DNA of 64,000 nucleotides from Deferribacteres bacterium (GTDB lineage Bacteria; Zhuqueibacterota; Zhuqueibacteria; Zhuqueibacterales; Geothermadaptataceae): the NCBI GenBank assembly GCA_020633655.1, contig JACKDF010000010.1, forward strand, positions 114,071-178,070. The letters run 5' to 3'. Position 1 is the stretch's first letter. Each line of letters opens with the position of its first letter. Below are positions 27,503-34,145 of the stretch, piece after piece. The notes beneath the pieces are model-generated. The model worked only from the letters and a program-made list of their open reading frames with translations. It was not told the DNA's origin and ran no database searches. The position numbers were made by a program, and so were the translations under genes.

Positions 27503-28392
27503 TTAGCCACCCTTAATAGTATGGCAGGATTTGATTTTTATATCGAAGCACAATATGAAGATAGGAGATTTCTTCAATCTCTCTTGCGTCTTGCCCAGAG
27601 ATTGGCTGGCAAACGCGGTGTTAGATTCAGCTATCGTTGGAAACAACAAGCCGGTTATTTTGTAATTGTTGATGGTTCCCTGACTTCTATGCAATATCTT
27701 TTGGAACCTCTTGTTATTGGATTGTTTTCTTATGCAGAGGGTGCTGTTTCATTTGGGCCAAACCAATATCGGCAAGATATTGCGCACCGCGTGACCTCTT
27801 CTTATGCAAATAGTTTGGATGAAATCACCGAAACAGTTGAACATATTTCAGAAACATTCGATGGTATGCCTAATTCTCTATCATTTGATGTTGGCGGCGC
27901 CACTCATCTGTCTGGTCATATAAATGCATTTTCAAATTCACTCACGTTATACTACCAAGGTCGGATTCTCCCGCATCAAATTGCAGAGGATGCGCACACA
28001 ATAATTGAGTTGCTTCTCCGCGATGTTCTCGGTTCATCTTCAAACAAATTATCATTTGAGGAGAAAGTTCAATCGGCAGAGGATAAAGGTTGTTTTGACC
28101 AAAAGTTGGCTGTTGCTTTGGTACAACTGAAGAATTTACGACGCGATGCAAAGCACCGAGGTCAAGGTATCTCGAATAAAGTTATTGACCGTTTATTGCC
28201 ACCTGTTATTACTGCGAGTCATAGATTGGCTCGTATTATCAGAAATGATTTTGAGAGCTAGTGAATGGGATGGCTAACCCCGCTAGCAATTGACCGGGGC
28301 TGTGCCCCGAGGGTAAGCCGCGCGAAAAATCACGATTGGTTACGAGCAAAGATTGTTCAGGGTCAAACCCGCCCCGGCAATTGAAGCTATCG
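27503..28392 (+). mobile_element. Putative integron gene cassette (890 bp)
   Basis: The left junction reads G^TTAGCC at 27502-27508 and the gene starts 13 bp later. The attC-like site starts 10 bp after the stop codon with GGCTAAC (28272-28278), the exact reverse complement of GTTAGCC, as expected for the R'' box and the first bases of the same cassette. The right junction is G^TTAAAT at 28392. No integrase is in view, so this would be an isolated cassette (CALIN-like). Confidence 0.6.
27521..28261 (+). CDS. Cassette-borne protein with HEPN-like C-terminus
   Basis: 246 residues, not recognised by full length. The N-terminal half (residues 1-150) mixes beta strands and helices (AGFDFYIEAQYEDRRFLQSL, GYFVIVDGSLTSMQYLLEPL). 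The C-terminal 75 residues are helical and contain LKNLRRDAKHRGQG near residue 210, where R-RDAK-H fits the RxxxxH catalytic motif of HEPN nucleases found in toxins and abortive-infection proteins. The gene has no room for its own promoter between the cassette junction and ATG, as usual in integron cassettes. It may be a defence or toxin gene; this is inference from motif and context. No antitoxin gene is adjacent. Confidence 0.65.
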   Translation: MAGFDFYIEAQYEDRRFLQSLLRLAQRLAGKRGVRFSYRWKQQAGYFVIVDGSLTSMQYLLEPLVIGLFSYAEGAVSFGPNQYRQDIAHRVTSSYANSLDEITETVEHISETFDGMPNSLSFDVGGATHLSGHINAFSNSLTLYYQGRILPHQIAEDAHTIIELLLRDVLGSSSNKLSFEEKVQSAEDKGCFDQKLAVALVQLKNLRRDAKHRGQGISNKVIDRLLPPVITASHRLARIIRNDFES

Positions 28393-28398
28393 TTAAAT
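28272..28398 (+). other. attC-like recombination site (127 bp)
   Basis: Arms in order: R'' GGCTAAC (28272-28278), an 8-base spacer, CAATTG (28287-28292), an unpaired A, CCGGGGC (28294-28300); then a 70-base loop region; then GCCCCGG (28371-28377), CAATTG (28378-28383), an 8-base spacer and R' GTTAAAT (28392-28398). Equal spacers, one extrahelical base and a terminal GTT are attC hallmarks. An inner CGGGGC-TGT-GCCCCG hairpin competes with the long stem. Confidence 0.6.
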
Positions 28399-28429
28399 TT
28401 AAAAAATAAAGATTAAAATTAAACGCCAT

Positions 28430-28852
28430 ATGTATACTAAATACTGGAAAATAACCGGGTGGTTACTTCTCGCTTTCTGGATAATATGTGCTCTTTTGGG
28501 CGTAAATCATATCAATGCCGGATTAATTACGAGTTATGGTGCAGATATTTCAATCCCCGCCTGGTTATATATTTCACTGCGTTCGTTAGATAATCCGAAA
28601 CGCCAACCCCACGTTTATAATATCTTTAGACGATCACCGGGCATTACGGCAACGATATTATTTTTTGCAAGCACATTAACAGAAGTCAGTCAATATTTTT
28701 GGCCGAAAGGCATTTTCACCGGTCGATTCGATTATTTTGATATTCTCGCTTATGCTATTGGAGTTGGAATTTGTTATTATTTTGACAAGCTTTTATTAGG
28801 AAGATCAAAACAACTTACAAATAAAATCAATCAAAAGGTCCGGGCTGTGTGA
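28430..28852 (+). CDS. VanZ-like membrane protein
   Basis: 140 residues with four hydrophobic segments. The late segment STLTEVSQYFWPKGIFTGRF with FDYFDILAYAIGVGICYYF has the E-x-x-Q ... R-x-D-x-x-x-x-x-x-G pattern of VanZ-like proteins (DUF2809-type size). The start is the ATG in ATATGTATACT at 28430, 38 bp right of the attC-like junction, so the gene could be carried by a second cassette. Its last three codons and TGA stop (CGG GCT GTG TGA) are supplied by the end of the palindromic repeat at 28843-28959, so the native C-terminus may have been replaced. Function unknown. Confidence 0.6.
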   Translation: MYTKYWKITGWLLLAFWIICALLGVNHINAGLITSYGADISIPAWLYISLRSLDNPKRQPHVYNIFRRSPGITATILFFASTLTEVSQYFWPKGIFTGRFDYFDILAYAIGVGICYYFDKLLLGRSKQLTNKINQKVRAV

Positions 28853-28959
28853 AAATGCAGCGTAAACCGGTCGCTGAGCTTGTCGAAGCGCCCGGTTGAG
28901 CGTGAGTCCGGCTTCGACAAGCTCAGCCTCCATGAAATTTAAACGTTTTCACACAGCCT
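28843..28959. repeat. Family C-like palindromic repeat (117 bp)
   Basis: Ends share GGCTGTGTGAAAA as terminal inverted repeats. Inside lie GCTGAGCTTGTCGAAGC and its inverse GGCTTCGACAAGCTCAGC, so the whole element folds into a long hairpin. The internal core is shared with the element at 21176-21306. It overlaps the last codons of the VanZ-like gene. Confidence 0.7.
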
Positions 28960-29104
28960 GGTCGCCTAACAAAGGTATCAATGTGAGCCTAAACACGGAG
29001 ACTTTTACCAATTTCCCAATCCTCAAAGCGTGTGCGCATACTATACACAAAACGTTATCGTAAATTAGCACTCTTTAAAGCCAATCTATAAGGGAAAAAT
29101 TACC

Positions 29105-29899
29105 ATGACAAACCCATTAAATCGTAGAGACTTTTTAAAAACTTCCGTAGCCCTTACAGCACTAGCCGGAGCGAAGAACATGGTTAATGCACAAGAGAAA
29201 TCACAAGAATACTATGAGCTTCGCATCTACAAAACGGCTGACGCAAACAAAATGAAAAGCGTGCATCATTACCTCGAAAATGCGCTCGTCCCAGCTTTCG
29301 GGCGCATGGGGCTTGATCGAATCGGCGTCTTCACCAATATGGATAATGCCGAGGATTACTCAATTTACATGCTTATTCCCTATCCAACACTTGCTGCGTT
29401 CGCAGCGGTGAATCCAAAGCTGCAAGCAGACACAACCTATTTAAACGCTGCGAAAAACTATTTTGCCGCACCGAAGGAGGACCCGGTTTTCACACGAATC
29501 CAGAGTAAATTCTACAAGGCGTTTCAAGGTATGCCGGTCATTGAACTGCCACAGCAGACCCTCGAAAAACAACCGCGACTTTTTGAGCTGCGCATTTATG
29601 AGAGTCACACCGAGGAAAAAGCCGCTTTAAAAGTGGATATGTTTAACAGTGGTGAAATCCAGGTGATGCGGGACACCGGGTTGGCGCCAGTTTTTTATGG
29701 CGAAGCCCTCATCGGGGATGATGTGCCGAATTTAACCTACATGCTCTCCGCTTCCGACCGCGAGGCACACAAGGAGCACTGGCGTCAATTCGGTGCCCAT
29801 CCGGAATGGCAAAGAATGAAAGAAATGCCCAAATACAAAGACACAGTTTCAAAAATTACCAACATTTTCCTGCAGCCGGCGGCTTATTCACAGCTCTAA
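29105..29899 (+). CDS. Tat-exported NIPSNAP family protein
   Basis: 264 residues. The N-terminus NRRDFLKTSVALTALAGA is a twin-arginine signal, so the protein is probably exported folded. Two NIPSNAP (ferredoxin-like, dimeric alpha-beta barrel) modules follow: YYELRIYKTADANKMKSVHH near residue 35 and LFELRIYESHTEEKAALKVD near residue 160. The family is broad and of uncertain biochemical role; exported versions are common in Bacteroidetes and Planctomycetes. AGGGAAAAATTACC precedes the ATG. The esterase gene begins 65 bp downstream on the same strand. Confidence 0.88.
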   Translation: MTNPLNRRDFLKTSVALTALAGAKNMVNAQEKSQEYYELRIYKTADANKMKSVHHYLENALVPAFGRMGLDRIGVFTNMDNAEDYSIYMLIPYPTLAAFAAVNPKLQADTTYLNAAKNYFAAPKEDPVFTRIQSKFYKAFQGMPVIELPQQTLEKQPRLFELRIYESHTEEKAALKVDMFNSGEIQVMRDTGLAPVFYGEALIGDDVPNLTYMLSASDREAHKEHWRQFGAHPEWQRMKEMPKYKDTVSKITNIFLQPAAYSQL

Positions 29900-29964
29900 T
29901 CCAGTCCTCATCCAATCCCAGGATCGGATTTCGTTTTTACACAACACCCACTATAGGCTCAACC

Positions 29965-30894
29965 ATGTACGCTAAAAACTTGTTTCAACTCGCTGTCATA
30001 TTCATGTTTACAAACCAGGCCTTTTCGCAAATTCCAACAGTTTCCAACGGAACGATCAAACATTTGGAAAATTTTTCTTCACAATACGTCAAAGCCCGGA
30101 ATGTCGATGTGTGGCTTCCGCCCGGCTATACGACAAATAAAAAATACGCCGTGCTCTACATGCACGATGGCGGGTCATTATTTGATTCTACAATTACATG
30201 GAACAAGCAGGAATGGTGTGTCGATGAAACAATGACTGCCTTGAGGAAAGACGGTGTCATTCAGGATTGCATCGTGGTTGGCATTTACAATGGCGGGCCA
30301 CTGCGACAGAGTGAATATTTCCCGCAAAAAGCTTTTGACCAATTAACGCCAGAGCAAAAAGAACGATTTTATGCAGCTGAATTTTATCCTGGTTACAAGA
30401 TGTTGCAAGGCGAGATTCAGTCAGACAATTATCTGAAATTTATCGTGAATGAATTGAAGCCTTTTGTGGACTCCTCCTTTTCTGTCTTGACAGATCGTGA
30501 AAATACGTTCGTCGCCGGGTCAAGTTATGGCGGACTCATTTCCATTTACACGCTCTGCGAATATCCCGAAGTTTTCGGCAGTGCCCTGTGCATGTCAACC
30601 CATTGGCCAGGGATGGATAAAAAAAATCCGGATATTCCCGGTGTGCTTACAGACTATCTGCAGGCACATCTTCCTGCTCCGGATTCGCACCGCATCTATT
30701 TTGACTACGGCACGGCAGGCGTCGATTCTTTATACAAACCCTATCAACAGCAGGTTGACAAAATTATGGTCGCCAAAGGTTACAGCGAAAAGAACTGGCT
30801 GACAAAAGAATTTCCCGGGGCAAGCCACAATGAGCGATCCTGGAGCTTTAGACTGCACATTCCTTTCACATTTATTTTGGGCAAAAAGGAATGA
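29965..30894 (+). CDS. Secreted esterase D-like alpha/beta hydrolase
   Basis: 309 residues from ATG 29965, where a signal peptide begins (LFQLAVIFMFTNQAFSQ). A longer reading from 29806 overlaps the NIPSNAP gene and is rejected. The esterase D (PF00756) pattern is clear: VDVWLPPGY, YAVLYMHDGGSLFD with the oxyanion region, the nucleophile elbow FVAGSSYGGLIS near residue 180, an acidic residue in FDYGTAGVDSL and the catalytic His in PGASHNERSW. Such enzymes hydrolyse acyl or feruloyl esters, including siderophore and carbohydrate esters. The stop overlaps the next gene by four bases, indicating translational coupling. Confidence 0.88.
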   Translation: MYAKNLFQLAVIFMFTNQAFSQIPTVSNGTIKHLENFSSQYVKARNVDVWLPPGYTTNKKYAVLYMHDGGSLFDSTITWNKQEWCVDETMTALRKDGVIQDCIVVGIYNGGPLRQSEYFPQKAFDQLTPEQKERFYAAEFYPGYKMLQGEIQSDNYLKFIVNELKPFVDSSFSVLTDRENTFVAGSSYGGLISIYTLCEYPEVFGSALCMSTHWPGMDKKNPDIPGVLTDYLQAHLPAPDSHRIYFDYGTAGVDSLYKPYQQQVDKIMVAKGYSEKNWLTKEFPGASHNERSWSFRLHIPFTFILGKKE

Positions 30895-31358
30895 CACGCC
30901 AACCCGATAAAGCAATTCCCGTGGAAGTTGCTGAGGTCTTCGCCTCTTATCCGCAGCCCATGCAAACGAAGCTCCTGTTTTTACGGCAACTCATCTATGA
31001 AACGGCGGCCTGCTTTGAAGACGTTGGTGAATTGGAAGAAACACTCAAATGGGGCGAACCAAGTTACATTACGCCACGGTCAAAAAGTGGCAGCACGATT
31101 CGTATCGCCTGGAAAGCAGCTGCCCCCGAACAGTACTCCATTTTCTTTAAATGCACGGCGAATCTGGTGCCTGCATTTAAAGAAAAATATGCGACGACAT
31201 TTCGTTATGGCGGTAACCGAAGCATCGATTTTTCCCTCGATGAGAAAATCCCCGTAACCGAATTGAAATGCTGCATTGCACTTGCGTTGACCTACCACCG
31301 AAATAAAAATCGTTCTTCGGCAGCCCGATGGGAGCAGGTGCAAAAAATCATAGAGTAA
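30891..31358 (+). CDS. DUF1801 family protein
   Basis: 155 residues, starting at ATGA that overlaps the esterase stop. It matches DUF1801 (YdhG-like): PMQTKLLFLRQLIYETA at residues about 22-38, the signature ETLKWGEPSYITP near residue 50, and IFFKCTANLVPAFKEKY in the second half. These small cytosolic proteins have a fold related to YdhG/frataxin-like proteins and no firmly established function. The coupling with the esterase gene is likely translational only. C-terminus RSSAARWEQVQKIIE is helical and family-typical. Confidence 0.85.
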   Translation: MTRQPDKAIPVEVAEVFASYPQPMQTKLLFLRQLIYETAACFEDVGELEETLKWGEPSYITPRSKSGSTIRIAWKAAAPEQYSIFFKCTANLVPAFKEKYATTFRYGGNRSIDFSLDEKIPVTELKCCIALALTYHRNKNRSSAARWEQVQKIIE

Positions 31359-31395
31359 CGCCTGTTTTCGGTTTAATACAAATCAGGAGAATGCG

Positions 31396-31788
31396 ATGCC
31401 GAGTTTACCGTTTAGAATACCCTCTTTATATGCAGATTTAGGCAAGGCAGAAGGCACATTATCATTTGAGCACGATGCTTTAACCATTGAAATTCAAACC
31501 TCCGATTCCATAATCGGGTTGCTCAAATCCGGAGTCAAAGAATTCACTGTTCCCCTTTCCGAAGTGTCGGAAGTTCTGTTCAAATCCACATTATTTTCCA
31601 ACAAAATTTATCTCCGCGGGAAAAAAATGAGCACATTTGCCAACGTTCCGGGTTATGAAAAAGGCGAACTGCTGCTGACGATTGCCCGAAAACACAAAGA
31701 AACCGCAGCCAATTTTGTGGTTGATCTTCAAATCAGGATTCAGGAAATAAACCTGAAGAAAATGGAATCAGACGACCTTTCGCAGTAG
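31396..31788 (+). CDS. Hypothetical protein, PH/GRAM-like strands
   Basis: 130 residues without signal peptide or membrane segment. AGGAGAATGCG precedes the ATG at 31396, so translation is credible. The first 95 residues look like consecutive beta strands (GTLSFEHDALTIEIQT, KEFTVPLSEVSEVLFKSTLF, NKIYLRGKKMSTFANVPG) and the last 30 form a helix, an outline similar to bacterial PH-like domains. No family is recognised with confidence. It lies 37 bp after the DUF1801 gene on the same strand and may belong to the same transcript. Confidence 0.6.
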   Translation: MPSLPFRIPSLYADLGKAEGTLSFEHDALTIEIQTSDSIIGLLKSGVKEFTVPLSEVSEVLFKSTLFSNKIYLRGKKMSTFANVPGYEKGELLLTIARKHKETAANFVVDLQIRIQEINLKKMESDDLSQ

Positions 31789-31887
31789 TTTGTCAAACTA
31801 TAGATTACAGTACCACTATTTCAAAAATTTTAAGTTGATGCCTATGATTCTGAGTTGCTTGCTGTATTCTGAAGGAGATTTCTACCA

Positions 31888-32532
31888 TTGAAAATCTATA
31901 AATTACCAAAAGTTATCAGGGCGCTCGTCTTTGATATTGACTTAACCTTGTATGACAATCGTGATTATGATGAGGCACAAAAGGATCTGCTTGTTCACCG
32001 GTTGTCTGAGTATCTAAGGAGACCATTTGAGGAAATAGCAAAAGAAGTAGCGGAGATCAAGGATGAATTTAAGCGTTTGAATCAGGGTAAGGAACTGTCG
32101 CTTGGTAACACCTTTCTTCAGTTTGGTATTAGCATCGATGAAAGTGTAAACTGGCGTCGCGAATTATTTAAACCCGAGGAGTTTTTTGAACCTGATTTGA
32201 ACCTGATTCAAACAATGGAAAAGCTCCAGAAGCGTTACAAACTCAACGCGGTAACAAACAATCCCACAATTATTGGCAGGAAAACATTACAGGCATTAGG
32301 TATCGAGGCATATTTTCCGCATGTGATAGGTTTGGATGTTTCGGGTGAATCAAAACCAACGATGAAACCATTTTTTATGTTATCCGAGAAACTGCAAATC
32401 TCCCTGAATGAAATGGTCAGCATCGGTGATCGCTTTGCCGTCGATCTTGAATTACCGCTTGCAAATGGATTGGGTGGAATTCTCGTTGAAAAAATTTCGG
32501 ATGTTTACGATCTCCCTACTATCCTTCACTAA
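31888..32532 (+). CDS. HAD family hydrolase
   Basis: 214 residues from TTG 31888, with GAAGGAG ten bases upstream; no ATG fits. HAD motifs are in order: motif I VFDIDLTLYD (Asp nucleophile and acid at residues about 16 and 18), motif II AVTNN near residue 118, motif III Lys in SGESKPTMKPFF near 155 and motif IV IGDRFAVDLELPLANG near 180. A helical cap lies between I and II, as in phosphoglycolate phosphatase and pyrimidine nucleotidase types. Likely a small-molecule phosphatase; substrate unknown. The downstream 390 bp gap contains the partial repeat at 32707-32777 and little else. Confidence 0.88.
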   Translation: MKIYKLPKVIRALVFDIDLTLYDNRDYDEAQKDLLVHRLSEYLRRPFEEIAKEVAEIKDEFKRLNQGKELSLGNTFLQFGISIDESVNWRRELFKPEEFFEPDLNLIQTMEKLQKRYKLNAVTNNPTIIGRKTLQALGIEAYFPHVIGLDVSGESKPTMKPFFMLSEKLQISLNEMVSIGDRFAVDLELPLANGLGGILVEKISDVYDLPTILH

Positions 32533-32706
32533 TTTTTCATCATTATTGTTGATGACAACGTCAATTTAATTGAATGATTGGTGGTGGTAAAAATTGTCTA
32601 TAGCAATTTGCAAAAGTAATATCCGATAGAAGTCATTTTACTTCGTATAACAAAAAGCGTTTTACTTCGCGGCTTTCAGCTCGGCCGCTTTCTTTTTAGG
32701 CGTGCT

Positions 32707-32777
32707 GGAATCTCCATGAGCCTACCATGAGTTAGGAGATTCCGGGATTCGATAAAAAACATCGAACCCGGAATGAC
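32707..32777. repeat. Family D-related partial repeat
   Basis: GGAATCTCC (32707-32715) and GGAGATTCC (32735-32743) are perfect inverted arms, and the right end reads GTCATTCCGGGTTCGATG on the minus strand, matching the ends of the copies at 4421 and 24184. A matching left end is not evident, so this copy seems truncated or diverged. Confidence 0.5.
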
Positions 32778-32922
32778 TGCCTGAGATTGATTACGGGATA
32801 AAACTTTTGCAAATCTGTATAGACGATTAAAAAAGTTATTGTTTTCTTATAGTCGTGTCACAAGAACCAAGGTTACACGACTATGCCTCCTTACAGGCAA
32901 TTTTCACGCAAAGGAAAGTCAA

Positions 32923-33432
32923 ATGAAAGCACCAGAGGATCGTGAAGGCACTTTAAAGCTATTTCAAGAGGGACCCGCTCTGCTCGAACGCGTAGTGGCG
33001 GATTTAACGGAGACTCAATTGGATGCAAAACCTGCAAAAGGCGGTTGGACCATTCGGCAAATTATCCACCACATCGTTGATGGTGATGATATCTGGAAAA
33101 TGGGAATCAAAATGGCGCTGGGTAATACAACGTCTGAATTTTCTTTGGTATGGTATTCGGACTTATCTCAGGAAAGCTGGAGCGAACGCTGGGCATACCA
33201 CAAACGTTCAATCGATGTCTCATTAGCACTGTTTAAAGCTACCAGAGCGCACGTCCTGCAAATCCTGGAAAACAGGCCAGATGGGTGGACTCAGTCCGTT
33301 GCCGTGCGTGGCAAAAAAGACAGCAGGGTCGAACATGTGCCAATCGGGTTCGTTATCCAAATGCAGGCCGAGCATGTTGTGCATCACATTAAACGAATTC
33401 AAGAGATTCTCCACGAGCTGAATAACAGGTGA
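32923..33432 (+). CDS. DinB family protein
   Basis: 169 residues from ATG 32923, preceded by AAAGGAAAG; a reading from 32839 lacks a ribosome site. Matches the DinB/YfiT four-helix bundle: AKGGWTIRQIIHHIVDGDD near residue 35 with the first metal-ligand His, and VIQMQAEHVVHHIKRIQEI near the C-terminus with the remaining two His (HxxxH spacing). These proteins bind a divalent metal and some act as thiol-dependent transferases. Likely cytosolic, substrate unknown. No operon partner. Confidence 0.85.
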   Translation: MKAPEDREGTLKLFQEGPALLERVVADLTETQLDAKPAKGGWTIRQIIHHIVDGDDIWKMGIKMALGNTTSEFSLVWYSDLSQESWSERWAYHKRSIDVSLALFKATRAHVLQILENRPDGWTQSVAVRGKKDSRVEHVPIGFVIQMQAEHVVHHIKRIQEILHELNNR

Positions 33433-33584
33433 CGTAACGTAATTCGGTAGGACAATGCCTGCTCTTTCTTCCGATTCCCGATGCAAAATTTTGCTCAATT
33501 TCGATAGAAATTTTCCGTCATGCATCGATACTGCCAATCAGATATTTATTCTTTCCCTATCGTGTTGTTATCTCTATTTTCCCC

Positions 33585-33633
33585 TAAAATAAAAAAGCTT
33601 TCGCCCTGCGGTGAGCAGTGCAGGACGAAAGCT
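33585..33633 (-). terminator. Intrinsic terminator of the mtrAB-like operon
   Basis: Read on the minus strand, AGCTTTCGTCCTGC pairs with GCAGGGCGAAAGCT across a short loop, then runs into TTTTTTATTTTA. It lies about 50 bp after the stop of the barrel gene continuation at 33681, which supports the view that the transcript originally covered the whole barrel gene. Confidence 0.85.
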
Positions 33634-33680
33634 GCGGTGTTTACTATGTCCGAACAGCACCTCTGCAGGTGCACTAAAAG

Positions 33681-34145
33681 TTACTTAATAAGCGTGAATC
33701 CCGTTCTGAAAACTGTAAACGAACCGGATTCGTCTCCATAAACCCAGGTTTCATCCGAGGTGAGATCGTAGTAACTGAAATCCACGTTGAACAAGAGTTT
33801 ATCAGAGAGTTTGTATTCCGCCCGGGCGTTGAAATTCATATAGCCGTAGGACAGATCAGAATACTGCGGGATACCGCTATAATCATAGTCGGATGCTTCA
33901 ATTATCTCCAGGGCTTCGTCTACGCCCGGCAGGTCCATGTCCATCCCGACTTTGCTAAAAGCGGCTTCACTTTTACTGTAATTTCCTTGTAACCAGAGTT
34001 TGAGTTTAGGATTAACTTTAAAATTCAGTCCAGCATAAAGTACACTTGAGGTACTTTCATAATCAAATTCACCATAAATTGAACCAAAATGCATTAACGA
34101 ATCAGTATTGTTTAGGACGCCACCTGCGCCATTAATGTGAGCCGC
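33681..34145 (-). pseudogene. C-terminal continuation of the MtrB-like barrel after TGA
   Basis: After the in-frame TGA at 34146-34148 the same frame stays open for 154 codons (AAHINGAGGVLNNTDSLMHF onward) and ends FRTGFTLIK. Its alternating strands (STSSVLYAGLNFKVNPKLKL, KLLFNVDFSYYDL) are continuous in style with the preceding barrel. The nearest ATG (34094) has no ribosome site, so it is not an independent gene. Either the full protein is made by read-through, or this is the lost end of the barrel. Confidence 0.7.

Noticed and set aside
28969..29056. GCCTAAC followed by GTTATCG as a second attC site after the VanZ-like gene
   Set aside because: The boxes are plausible, but the arms between them do not pair, so the evidence is too weak to call a site.
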